Notes: a model not told the origin generated them from the letters alone. A stretch of DNA of 64,000 bases from Sphingomonas sp. S2-65 (GCF_021513175.1 NZ_CP090953.1:2662501-2726500), one strand, 5' to 3'; shown: positions 28,113 through 35,024, counted from the first letter of the stretch. Translations and numbers: made by a program.

Positions 28113-28781
28113 TTGGTCCCGCGTGAACTGTTAGACACCGCCGAGGTGCCGGGTGGCGAGCCGCTGCGGCTGTTCCGGCGGGGCAGCGACTTCATGATCG
28201 TGCTGGAACGCAACGAGCTGATGAACAGCCGGATGAGCGGCTCGGAAGAAGCGCTGGCCGAGATGACGATCGCGCGGCTGGGGCGGAAGGACCCGCACCT
28301 GCTGATCGGCGGGTACGGGATGGGCTTCACGCTGCGCAAGGCGCTGACGCTGCTGGGGCCGAACGCCGTGGTGAGCGTGGCCGAGCTGGTGCCCAAGATC
28401 ATCGACTGGGCGCGCGGGCCGATGGCCGAACTGACCGCCGGCGGGCTGGACGATCCGCGCACGCATGTCGAGCTGATCGACGTGGCGCGGGCGATCGGGC
28501 GCGCGCAGGGGGTGTATGACGCGATCCTGCTCGACGTGGACAATGGCCCGGACGGGCTGACGCGGCCGGGCAATGACGGGCTGTATTCGATGACCGGGCT
28601 CAAGATCGCCAAGGCGGCGCTAAAGCCCGGCGGGGTGCTGGCGGTATGGTCGGCGGCGCCCGACGCGCGGTTCGCCAAGCGGATGCGCGACGCCGGGTTC
28701 GACGTCGACGAAGTCGCGGTGAAGGCGCGGCAGAACGGCAAGGGACCGCGGCATGTGATCTGGTTCGGGACGCGGGGGTAG
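28113..28781 (+). CDS. spermidine-synthase-fold SAM-dependent protein inside GTA cluster
   Basis: 222 aa from a TTG at 28113 with AGGAG nine bases upstream (a GTG at 28083 would add ten residues). The Rossmann-type motif LLIGGYGMGFTLRKAL, the acidic loop VAELVPKIIDWARGP and YDAILLDVDNGPDG correspond to the SAM-binding and catalytic regions of the spermidine synthase/methyltransferase family. It may be an aminopropyl- or methyltransferase; residues that would decide are not clear to me. It is not one of the RcGTA structural genes. Its position between terminase and portal suggests either DNA or capsid modification or a polyamine role in DNA packing; both are speculation. Confidence 0.75.
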   Translation: MVPRELLDTAEVPGGEPLRLFRRGSDFMIVLERNELMNSRMSGSEEALAEMTIARLGRKDPHLLIGGYGMGFTLRKALTLLGPNAVVSVAELVPKIIDWARGPMAELTAGGLDDPRTHVELIDVARAIGRAQGVYDAILLDVDNGPDGLTRPGNDGLYSMTGLKIAKAALKPGGVLAVWSAAPDARFAKRMRDAGFDVDEVAVKARQNGKGPRHVIWFGTRG

Positions 28782-28792
28782 CGGCTTCCGCT

Positions 28793-28920
28793 CCTCCCCG
28801 GAACGGGGAGGGGGACCGCCGCTGCAAGCGGTGGTGGAGGGGGCTCTCCACCACGCTGGTCCTTTGTGGTGCGCCCCCTCCACCAGCCTGTGGCTGGTCC
28901 CCCTCCCCGTTCCGGGGAGG
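28793..28920. repeat. palindromic element a, upstream of portal gene
   Basis: A 25-base perfect inverted repeat (28793-28817 and 28896-28920) encloses a second, nested inverted repeat (GGTGGAGGGGGC type). Each terminal arm is itself partly palindromic (CTCCCC-GGAAC-GGGGAG). It ends 18 bases before the portal ATG with GGGGAGGATTT, and the native AGAGGAG ribosome site follows. The same family of sequence occurs four more times in this operon. Confidence 0.8.
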
Positions 28921-28938
28921 ATTTTAGAGGAGACTCAA

Positions 28939-30042
28939 ATGAAGTGGTGGGGACGCAAGTCCGCGCGGGGGGGCGTGCGGGCGCCGCTGGCGGGTGGATG
29001 GGGTGTTGGCGGCGGTGGGGATTGGCCGCTGGGATATGAGGCGCAGGTGCGCGACGGGTATTTGCGCAATCCGGTGGCGCAGCGGGCGGTGAAGCTGGTG
29101 TGCGAGGGGATTGGCGGGGCGCCGGTCGAGGCGTCGGACCCGGCGATCCTGGCGCTGGTGCGGGCGCGGTCGGGCGGGCAGGTGCTGAGCGAAGTGGTGG
29201 CGGCGCAGCTGCTGCTGCACGGCAACGCCTATGTCCAGCTGCTGAGCGACGGCGAGGGGCGGGTGCGCGAGCTGTACGCGCTGCGGCCCGAGCGGGTGAG
29301 CGTCGAGGCGGACGCGCAGGGATGGCCGGTGGCGTATCGCTACAAGGTCGGCGCGCATGTCACGCGGCTTCCCGCCGAGGACGCCGCGGGGCGGCCGGCG
29401 GTGGTGCATATCAAGGCGTTCCACCCGCTCGACGATCATCACGGGCTGGGGTGCCTGGGTGCGGCGGCGGGCGCGGTGGCGATCCACAATGCGGCGACGC
29501 GGTGGAACAAGGCGCTGCTCGACAATGCCGCGCGGCCTTCGGGCGCACTAGTCTATGATCCCGGCGAAGGCGGGGTGCTGTCGCCCGGGCAGCGCGACCA
29601 GCTCAAGGCCGAGCTGGAGAACGGCTATTCGGGGGCGGCGCAGGCCGGGCGGCCGATGCTGCTGGAAGGCGGGCTGAAATGGCAGTCGATGAGCATGACG
29701 CCGGCCGACATGGACTTCGTGGCGTTGAAGGCGACCGCGGCGCGCGAGATCGCGCTGGCGTTCGGGGTGCCGCCGATGCTGATCGGGCTGCCGGGCGACA
29801 ATGCCTATGCCAATTACCGCGAGGCCAATCGGGCGCTGTGGCGGCTGGCGATATTGCCGCTGGCGGAGAATATCTTCGCGTCGCTGAGCGGGGCGCTGAG
29901 TGCCTGGTTCGACGGCGCGCGGGTGGGCGTGGACCTGAACCGGGTGCCGGCGCTGGCGGAAGACCGCGAGCGGCTGTGGCGGCAAGTGGCGGCGGCGCCG
30001 TTCCTCAGCGATCCGGAGAAGCGGGCGATGCTGGGGCTGTGA
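28939..30042 (+). CDS. phage/GTA portal protein (HK97 family)
   Basis: 367 aa from the ATG at 28939 (GAGGAG upstream). HK97-type portal features: VRDGYLRNPVAQRAVKLVCE near the start, LLLHGNAYVQLL in the wing, and AFGVPPMLIGLPGDNAYANY, the well-conserved stretch leading into the C-terminal helices (about 275-295). It forms the dodecameric ring through which DNA enters the head. Order and length match RcGTA g3. Palindromic element a sits directly upstream. Confidence 0.9.
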   Translation: MKWWGRKSARGGVRAPLAGGWGVGGGGDWPLGYEAQVRDGYLRNPVAQRAVKLVCEGIGGAPVEASDPAILALVRARSGGQVLSEVVAAQLLLHGNAYVQLLSDGEGRVRELYALRPERVSVEADAQGWPVAYRYKVGAHVTRLPAEDAAGRPAVVHIKAFHPLDDHHGLGCLGAAAGAVAIHNAATRWNKALLDNAARPSGALVYDPGEGGVLSPGQRDQLKAELENGYSGAAQAGRPMLLEGGLKWQSMSMTPADMDFVALKATAAREIALAFGVPPMLIGLPGDNAYANYREANRALWRLAILPLAENIFASLSGALSAWFDGARVGVDLNRVPALAEDRERLWRQVAAAPFLSDPEKRAMLGL

Positions 30043-30199
30043 GCGTGCCGACGTCGCAGATGCGAGTCTCGGCGTTCCACTGGCCGCCGGCGGCGGCGCA
30101 TTTGTGCACGAGCACGGTGTCGGTGCGCCACAGCCAGACGAGCAAGGCGGCGAGCAGGACCGTGGCGAGCACGGCCAAGGGGAACAACCAGCGGCGCAT
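30005..30199 (-). CDS. small membrane protein, antisense within GTA cluster
   Basis: 64 aa: a strong N-terminal transmembrane helix (LFPLAVLATVLLAALLVWLW) followed by a short tail with two cysteines (HKCAAAGGQWNAETRICD). The C-x-A-A-G-G-x-W-N...C pattern is one I associate with small sphingomonad proteins, and a chance antisense ORF would hardly give it. It overlaps the end of the portal gene by 38 bases. No clear ribosome site. It is the only gene on this strand in the 15-kb cluster. A membrane role (e.g. lysis-related) cannot be claimed. Confidence 0.55.
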   Translation of the reverse strand: MRRWLFPLAVLATVLLAALLVWLWRTDTVLVHKCAAAGGQWNAETRICDVGTLTAPASPASPDR

Positions 30200-30248
30200 G
30201 GACGCGGCCTAGGCGCGGCCGCGGGGCGCCGCAACCGGGAGCAGGACA

Positions 30249-30557
30249 ATGGAAGACGGAACGGTGCTGGCGCAGCTGATGGAGCAGGCGCGGGGCGACG
30301 GCGCGAGCGTGGGTACGCTGCGCGCGATCGCCGAGGAATCGGGGGAATTGGGGGCGCGGCGGGCGCTGGCCCGGCTGGGGCTGGAGGATGTGAGTGCCGC
30401 CAAGGACATGGCCGAGCTGCGCGAGCTGCTGGGCGCGTGGCGCGACGCCAAAAAGTCGGCGGTTAAGGCGGCGTTCGGATCGTTCGGGCGGATGCTGGCG
30501 GCGCTGGTGCTGGTCGGGCTGGCGGTGAAGCTGGGGTTCCCGGGCTGGCTGAAATGA
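30249..30557 (+). CDS. DUF6127 small membrane protein (g3.5 position)
   Basis: 102 aa. The first 75 residues are helical (SVGTLRAIAEESGELGARRA, then AELRELLGAWRDAKKSA), the C-terminal 22 form a transmembrane helix (MLAALVLVGLAVKLGF). I recall DUF6127 as a family that accompanies the HK97 protease in sphingomonad GTA-like clusters; RcGTA has a small gene (g3.5) in the same place. Overlaps the protease start by ATGA. Function unknown. Confidence 0.7.
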   Translation: MEDGTVLAQLMEQARGDGASVGTLRAIAEESGELGARRALARLGLEDVSAAKDMAELRELLGAWRDAKKSAVKAAFGSFGRMLAALVLVGLAVKLGFPGWLK

Positions 30558-30928
30558 GGGTGCGCTTCGCCGGCTATGCCGCGGTGTTCGGCGTGGCGGA
30601 CCGCGGCGGCGACGTGCTGCGGCCCGGCGCGTTCGGGGCGCCGGGGCGCGTACCGCTGCTGTGGCAGCATCACGGGCGCCCGGTGGGGCGGATCGAGCTG
30701 CTGGGCGAGGACAAGCGCGGGCTGCGGGTGGTGGGTTCGGTCGAGGAGCCGGAACTCGCGGGGCTTGTGGGCTCGGGCAAGGTGACCGGGCTGTCGTTCG
30801 GATACCGCGTGGCCGAGGCGCGGCACGGCGTGCGGCGCGAGATCCGGCGGCTCGAGTTGGTCGAGGTCAGCCTGGTCGCGCAGCCGATGCAGCCGCTGGC
30901 ACGGGTGCATGCGGTGGAGACTTTCTGA
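30554..30928 (+). CDS. HK97-family prohead protease
   Basis: 124 aa. The herpes/HK97 protease core is seen: GYAAVFGVADRGGDVLRPGAF at the start, the catalytic His in LLWQHHGRPVG (about residues 38-39) and the Ser in VTGLSFGYRV (about 77-80), then ELVEVSLVAQPMQP at the end. It is short for the family but complete. It would cleave the capsid N-terminal region during head maturation, which is of interest because that region is short here. ATGA overlap with the previous gene. Confidence 0.9.
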   Translation: MRVRFAGYAAVFGVADRGGDVLRPGAFGAPGRVPLLWQHHGRPVGRIELLGEDKRGLRVVGSVEEPELAGLVGSGKVTGLSFGYRVAEARHGVRREIRRLELVEVSLVAQPMQPLARVHAVETF

Positions 30929-30954
30929 GAGACGATGGGGTTCGCGCGCGGCGG

Positions 30955-31012
30955 GCCCCCTCCACCACTCGCTGGCGCGAGTGGTTGCCCTCCCCGTTTC
31001 GGGGAGGATTTC
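30955..31012. repeat. palindromic element b, upstream of capsid gene
   Basis: Half-size copy of the family: the CCCCCTCCACCAC block, a stem CCACTCGC/GCGAGTGG (30963-30982 region) and the terminal palindrome CCTCCCCG-TTT-CGGGGAGG, ending in GGATTT. It fills most of the 100-base gap between protease and capsid; the capsid ribosome site GGGGAG follows directly. Confidence 0.75.
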
Positions 31013-31028
31013 TGGTGGGGAGATGGTG

Positions 31029-32069
31029 ATGGACGGGATTGTGACGAGCTTTGACGCCGTGGAAGCGGCGGGCGTGGTGGCGCGGCCGATGCTGGCGGGC
31101 GGACGGCCGACGAGTGGCGCGGCGTTCGAGGGGTTCCTGCGCGCTGGGCATGGCGCAGTGGAAGTGAAGGCGATGTCGGGGGTCGACGGCGCTTCGGGCG
31201 GCTATGCCGTGCCCGAGGAGATCGACGGGCAGATCGACGCGACGCTGAAGGGGATCTCGCCGATCCGGGCGATCGCCAATGTCGTCAAGGTGGGGACGAG
31301 CGGATACCGAAAGCTGGTGGCGAGCGGCGGCTTCGAGAGCGGCTGGGCGGCGGAGACCGCGGCGCGCGGCGAGACCGACACCCCGGTGTTCAACGAAGTC
31401 GCGCCGCCCTCGGGCGATCTTTATGCCAATCCCGCGGCGAGCCAGGCGATGCTCGACGACGCGGCGTTCGACGTCGAGGCGTGGCTGGCGGGCGAAGTGG
31501 CGCGCGAATTCGCGGTTGCCGAGGGCGCGGCGTTCGTGCGCGGCAATGGCGTCAACAAGCCCAAGGGCTTCCTGGCAGGGCCGGTTTCGGCGCAGAATGA
31601 CGCGGTGCGGGCGTTCGGGACGATCCAGTATCTGGCGAGCGGAGCGGCGGGCGCGTTCGGGATCAATCCCGAGGAGCGGCTGATCGACCTGGTGCATGCC
31701 CTGCGTTCGCCATACCGCCAGGGGGCGAGCTGGGTGATGAACTCGGCGACGCTGGCGCGGGTGCGGAAATTCCGGACGAGCGACGGCGGGCTGCTCTGGG
31801 CGCCGGGGCTGGCGCTGGGACAGCCGGGCACGCTGCTCGGCTATCCGGTGGTCGAAGCCGAGGACATGCCCGACATCGGCCCGGACGCGCTGGCGGTGGC
31901 GTTCGGCAACTTCAAGGCCGGGTATCTGATCGCCGAGCGGCAGGAGACGCAGATCCTGCGCGATCCGTACAGCAACAAGCCGTTCGTCCACTTCTACGCG
32001 ACCAAGCGCGTCGGCGGGATGGTGAGCAATTCCGAGGCGATCAAGCTGCTCAAATTCTCTGCTTCCTGA
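31029..32069 (+). CDS. major capsid protein (HK97 fold)
   Basis: 346 aa from the ATG at 31029 with GGGGAG six bases upstream; an ATG at 31023 is closer to the ribosome site. HK97 landmarks: GGYAVPEEIDGQIDATLKGI at the start of the mature part (about 60), SGGFESGWAAETAARGETDTP in the E-loop region by position, NGVNKPKGFL, WVMNSATLARVRKF, and LLGYPVVEAEDMPDIG near the end. The N-terminal region before the mature fold is only about 50 residues and lacks the long coiled-coil scaffold usual for HK97-type capsids, including RcGTA g5. The missing part coincides with palindromic element b. Confidence 0.9.
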   Translation: MDGIVTSFDAVEAAGVVARPMLAGGRPTSGAAFEGFLRAGHGAVEVKAMSGVDGASGGYAVPEEIDGQIDATLKGISPIRAIANVVKVGTSGYRKLVASGGFESGWAAETAARGETDTPVFNEVAPPSGDLYANPAASQAMLDDAAFDVEAWLAGEVAREFAVAEGAAFVRGNGVNKPKGFLAGPVSAQNDAVRAFGTIQYLASGAAGAFGINPEERLIDLVHALRSPYRQGASWVMNSATLARVRKFRTSDGGLLWAPGLALGQPGTLLGYPVVEAEDMPDIGPDALAVAFGNFKAGYLIAERQETQILRDPYSNKPFVHFYATKRVGGMVSNSEAIKLLKFSAS

Positions 32070-32117
32070 TCGGAGCGGTGGTTACGTGATGACGTTCGCG
32101 GCCGATTGAGCCGCGGC

Positions 32118-32158
32118 GGGCCGCGCCGGCGCGGGGGCTACGGCGCGGCCCTTTTCGA
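32118..32158 (+). terminator. terminator-like hairpin directly after capsid gene
   Basis: A perfect 10-base stem GGGCCGCGCC (32118-32127)/GGCGCGGCCC (32142-32151) with a 14-base loop, followed by TTTTCGATTT. It lies inside the operon between capsid and connector genes, so partial termination here would give more capsid than tail transcript. It is the best intrinsic-terminator shape in the cluster. Confidence 0.55.
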
Positions 32159-32179
32159 TTTCGGCAACAGGAGGGGTTT

Positions 32180-32713
32180 ATGGACGCACCGCCATTTCCG
32201 GCGGCGGCGCTGGCCGCCGCGCGTGACGCCGCCAAGGCGCATCTGCGCATCGCGGGCGACGCCGAAGACGACGCGCTGCGCGCGCATGCCGCGGCGGCGC
32301 TGTCGCTGTGCGAGGCGTTTACCGGCACCAGCCTGATCGTGCGCGACTGGCAGGAGGTGCTGCCCGCCGACCGGCAGTGGCGCCGGCTTAAGGTCGCGGG
32401 GGTGACGGCGATCGGTGCGGTGACGCTGATCGAGCCCGACGGCGCCGATCTGGCGCTGCCGGCCGAGGGCTATGCGATCGACCTGGACGCCGTCGGGCAG
32501 GGCTGGGTGCGGGTGACGGCGCCGGGGGCGGCGCGGCTGGTGCGGGTCGGCTTCCGGGCGGGGCTGGCCGAGAGTTGGGAGGCGCTGCCGGCGCCGATCG
32601 CGCACGGCGTGGTGCTGCTGGCGGTCCATCTGTTCGAGGCTCGGGCGCTGGGCGGCGCACCGCCGGCGGCGGTGGCGGCGTTGTGGCGGCCGTGGCGCCG
32701 GGTGCGGCTGTGA
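32180..32713 (+). CDS. head-tail connector protein (g6 position)
   Basis: 177 aa; the ATG follows GGAGGGG. The helical N-terminal part (LAAARDAAKAHLRIAGDAED, then HAAAALSLCEAFTGT) and the later VHLFEARALGG are typical of gp6-like/adaptor proteins that sit under the portal. Between them lies a beta-rich insert (VTLIEPDGADLALPAEGY). It corresponds to RcGTA g6. TGATG overlap with the next gene. Confidence 0.75.
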   Translation: MDAPPFPAAALAAARDAAKAHLRIAGDAEDDALRAHAAAALSLCEAFTGTSLIVRDWQEVLPADRQWRRLKVAGVTAIGAVTLIEPDGADLALPAEGYAIDLDAVGQGWVRVTAPGAARLVRVGFRAGLAESWEALPAPIAHGVVLLAVHLFEARALGGAPPAAVAALWRPWRRVRL

Positions 32714-32919
32714 TGGAGCGGCTGGAGGCGCGCGGGCGCGACCGGAGCGAGCGCGCCGCGGCGGACGCGGCGGCGCGGCTGGGAGCGCGGCTGCGCGAGG
32801 CCTATCCCGAGCTTGGCGTCGAGGTGGCGCCCGAGCAGGTCGTGGTGCGCGGGCGGGGACTGGGGCGGCGTATGCTGGCCGACCCCGCGCTGCGCTGGCT
32901 GGGGGGGCTGCTGCGATGA
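32713..32919 (+). CDS. small protein at the head-tail stopper (g7) position
   Basis: 68 aa, charged and helical in its first half (DRSERAAADAAARLGARLRE) with a short beta segment (GVEVAPEQVVVRGRGLGRRM). No family recognised. In RcGTA the gene here (g7) codes a longer head-tail joining protein, so this is either a reduced form or a different protein; in the latter case the stopper function may lie in a neighbour. The start overlaps the g6 stop, and its stop overlaps the g8 start, so it is certainly in the translated chain. Confidence 0.6.
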   Translation: MERLEARGRDRSERAAADAAARLGARLREAYPELGVEVAPEQVVVRGRGLGRRMLADPALRWLGGLLR

Positions 32920-33317
32920 GCGCGCATGGGGTGCTGGTAGCGGCGCTGGTCGCCGCGCTGGAGGACCATCACAGCCTGATGCTGGCGATCAGCAAGGTGT
33001 TCGATGCGCCGCCGGTGCGGGCGGTGCGGCCCTATGCCGAGATCGAGGATGCAGTGCTGAGCGACTGGAGCGCCAAGGACTTCATGGGGCGCGAGGGGCG
33101 TATCGGCGTGATGCTGCGCGACCAGGGCGTGTCGCCGCAGCGGCTGCGCGGACTGGTCGACGACGTCGAGGCCGCGGTGCTGGGTCTTCCCCGGATGCTG
33201 GGCGAAGGCTGGCGCGTGGCGAGCCTGAGCATGGTGCGCAGCCGAGTGCTGCGCGAGGGCGAGGGCCGCTGGACGGCCTTGTGCGAGTTCCGGGTGCGGA
33301 TGCTGCAGATACAGTGA
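32916..33317 (+). CDS. DUF3168 tail terminator-like protein (g8 position)
   Basis: 133 aa. Matches DUF3168: short N-terminal helix (AHGVLVAALVAALEDHHSL), VFDAPPVRAVRPYAEIED, and the strand-helix region RLRGLVDDVEAAVLG ... SLSMVRSRVLREGEGRWTALCEF. These proteins cap the tail tube at the head interface; RcGTA g8 is the counterpart. Four-base overlap with the previous gene. Confidence 0.8.
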   Translation: MSAHGVLVAALVAALEDHHSLMLAISKVFDAPPVRAVRPYAEIEDAVLSDWSAKDFMGREGRIGVMLRDQGVSPQRLRGLVDDVEAAVLGLPRMLGEGWRVASLSMVRSRVLREGEGRWTALCEFRVRMLQIQ

Positions 33318-33328
33318 AGGAGAGGGTT

Positions 33329-33736
33329 ATGGCGGCGGAAAAGGGGAGCGCGTTCCTGCTCAAGATCGGGAACGGCGCGGTGCCGGTGGCCTGGGCGACG
33401 GTTGCCGGGCTGCGCACGACGCAGCTGAGCGTCAATGGCGAAGCAGTGGTGGTGACCAACAAGGATTCGGGCGGCTGGCGCGAATTGCTGTCGGGCGCGG
33501 GCGTGCGGAGCGTCAGCGTGTCTGGGGCCGGGGTGTTCACCGGATCGGCGGCGGAGGCGCGGCTGAAGGCGAACGCGCTGAGCGGCGTGCTCGACGAGTA
33601 TCGCCTGAGCTTCGAGAGCGGCGAGACGATGACCGGGCGGTTCCTGGTAACGCGGCTGGACTATGCCGGGGATTTCAATGGGGAGCGCAGCTACACGCTG
33701 AGCCTGGAGAGTTCCGGCGCGGTGGTGGCGGCATGA
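33329..33736 (+). CDS. major tail protein (tail tube, g9 position)
   Basis: 135 aa, ATG preceded by AAGGAGAGGG. The TP901-1/GTA-type tail tube pattern is visible: GSAFLLKIGNGAVPVAWATVAGL, VTNKDSGGWRELLSGAGVRS by position 45-65, and LSFESGETMTGRFLVTRLDY before the final strand. Hexamers of this protein stack into the tube; the short tape measure predicts a short one. ATGA overlap with g10. Confidence 0.9.
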   Translation: MAAEKGSAFLLKIGNGAVPVAWATVAGLRTTQLSVNGEAVVVTNKDSGGWRELLSGAGVRSVSVSGAGVFTGSAAEARLKANALSGVLDEYRLSFESGETMTGRFLVTRLDYAGDFNGERSYTLSLESSGAVVAA

Positions 33737-34104
33737 GCGGGGTTGAGGAAGGAGCTCGCTCCGCTCGCACCCACCCCCAGCCCTTCCCTTGCAGGGAGGG
33801 GAGCCCGAATGGGGCGCGCGGCGAGGCGGGGTTTATCGTTGCGGGTGAGACGGTCGTGCTGCGGCCGAGCTTTGCGGCGCTGGTGGCAGCGGAGGCGGAG
33901 CTGGGGCCGTTGTTCGCGCTGGTGGAGCGGGCGGCGGAAGGGCGGCTTGGCCTGGGCGAAATGGTGGGGCTGTTCTGGCATTGCCTGCGCGAGCCGTTCG
34001 CCGGGGGGCCGGGGGTGTTTTCCGAAGCGGTGGCGGCGGGTGGGCTGGTGGCGGCGACGCCGGCGCTCAAGGTGTTGATCGGCCAGATCCTGGCGGGGCG
34101 GTGA
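33733..34104 (+). CDS. GTA tail assembly protein (g10 position) with in-frame repeat at N-terminus
   Basis: 123 aa. From about residue 26 (NGARGEAGFIVAGETVVLRP) it reads like RcGTA-type g10 proteins, with FAALVAAEAELGPLFALVER and a conserved helical end (VAATPALKVLIGQILAG). The preceding 23 codons (33739-33807), right after Met-Ser, are copy c of a palindromic element and have the low-complexity composition of one (RSARTHPQPFPCREG). Removing them leaves a normal-looking protein start. TGATG overlap with the next gene. Confidence 0.8.
   Translation: MSGVEEGARSARTHPQPFPCREGSPNGARGEAGFIVAGETVVLRPSFAALVAAEAELGPLFALVERAAEGRLGLGEMVGLFWHCLREPFAGGPGVFSEAVAAGGLVAATPALKVLIGQILAGR
33739..33807 (+). repeat. 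palindromic element c, in frame within g10
   Basis: 69 bases (23 codons) with two short stems: GGAGC/GCTCC and CCCTTCCCT/AGGGAGGG. It differs in sequence from elements a, b and d but has the same C-rich/G-rich palindromic build. It interrupts the coding sequence two codons after the start without shifting the frame. Confidence 0.65.
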
Positions 34105-34448
34105 TGGAGGTCGAGCAGATCCTCCCCGAGCTAGGCTCGGGGAGGGGGACCATGCGCAGCATGGTGGAGGGGCCGCCGGCGGCAGCCGGCGGACTGCGTC
34201 CGCCGCCCCTCCACCCCTCGCTTCGCGAGCGGTCCCCCTCCCCGAGCGAGCTCGGGGAGGATTTTTGTGGGCGCGCGCTTCGGCTCGCCGGGCTGGCCGG
34301 GCTGGTGTTCGGGTGGACGCCCGACACCTTCTGGAACGCTACGCCGGCTGAGCTTGCGGCGCTGGTTTCGGCGGCGCGCGGCGAGAGTGCCGAGCCGCCT
34401 GGGGCGGCGGAGATTGCGCGGTTGAAGGAGCTTTTTCCCGATGGATGA
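34104..34448 (+). CDS. tail assembly chaperone-like protein (g10.1) carrying a 48-codon palindromic insert
   Basis: 114 aa. The last 60 residues (LRLAGLAGLVFGWTPDTFW, then ATPAELAALVSAA) match the small RcGTA g10.1/rcc01693-type chaperone, usually only about 60 aa long. The start MEVEQ (34104) overlaps the previous stop (TGATG), and palindromic element d (34119-34262) then adds exactly 48 codons before the family part resumes with FCGRAL. No in-frame start exists after the element, so it must be translated if the gene works. The last codons overlap g11 by eight bases. Confidence 0.75.
   Translation: MEVEQILPELGSGRGTMRSMVEGPPAAAGGLRPPPLHPSLRERSPSPSELGEDFCGRALRLAGLAGLVFGWTPDTFWNATPAELAALVSAARGESAEPPGAAEIARLKELFPDG
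34119..34262 (+). repeat. palindromic element d, in-frame 144-base insertion in g10.1
   Basis: Terminal inverted arms of about 32 bases (34119-34151 and 34231-34262) match except for a small indel; each contains CCTCCCCGAGC...GCTCGGGGAGG. The centre holds GCCGCCGGC-type palindromes. Length 144 bases, divisible by three, and open in the g10.1 frame. Arms share GGTCCCCCTCCCC and GGGGAGGAT with element a, so they are one family. Confidence 0.85.
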
Positions 34449-35007
34449 AGAGATCGAGCAGCTGGTGGTCAGCGTGCGGGCCGATACGCGCGCCTTTGCG
34501 CGCGACGTGGCCGAGATGCGGGGCAGCCTGGAAGGGCCGCTGGAAACCGGCGTCGCCCGGGCGGGGCAGGCGATCGAGACGGCGCTGGGCCGCGCGGTGC
34601 GGACCGGCAAGCTGGGGTTCGAGGATCTGCGCGGAGTGGCGCTGGGCGTGATCGGCGAGATCGCGTCGAGTGCGCTGCGCGGCGGGATTGGTGCGCTGCT
34701 GGGCGGCGGCGGCGGCGCGGGCGGCGGTGGGCTGGCGGGGCTGATCGGGTCGCTGTTCGGCGGATCGCCGGGGCGCGCGACCGGTGGGCCGGTGAGCCCC
34801 GGGCGGCCTTATTGGGTCGGCGAGCGCGGGCCCGAACTCTTCGTGCCGACGGCCGCGGGCCAGGTCACGGCAAACGTGCCGGCCGGCGCGCGCGAGGTCC
34901 GGGTTTCGATCACGGTGAATGCGTCGAGGGGCGAGGCGCCGCGGGCACTGGCGCAGTCGAGCCGGCAGGTGGCCAGGGCGGTTCGGACTGCTTTGGCGGC
35001 GGAGTGA
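34441..35007 (+). CDS. short tail tape measure protein (g11)
   Basis: 188 aa. Helical first half (VVSVRADTRAFARDVAEMRG), a Gly/Ala-rich membrane-like middle (LLGGGGGAGGGGLAGLIGSL, about 85-115) and the typical C-terminal tape-measure ending ATGGPVSPGRPYWVGERGPE. Phage tape measures are usually several times longer; RcGTA g11 is about 220 aa. Length sets tail length, so this predicts a very short siphovirus-type tail. Eight-base overlap with g10.1. Confidence 0.85.
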   Translation: MDEEIEQLVVSVRADTRAFARDVAEMRGSLEGPLETGVARAGQAIETALGRAVRTGKLGFEDLRGVALGVIGEIASSALRGGIGALLGGGGGAGGGGLAGLIGSLFGGSPGRATGGPVSPGRPYWVGERGPELFVPTAAGQVTANVPAGAREVRVSITVNASRGEAPRALAQSSRQVARAVRTALAAE

Positions 35008-35024
35008 TGGGCTGACGACCCTTC

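Noticed and set aside
34267..34448. GTG at 34267 as a start for g10.1 without the palindromic element.
   Set aside because: The GTG is in a different reading frame from the chaperone-like sequence, so it cannot give the protein.
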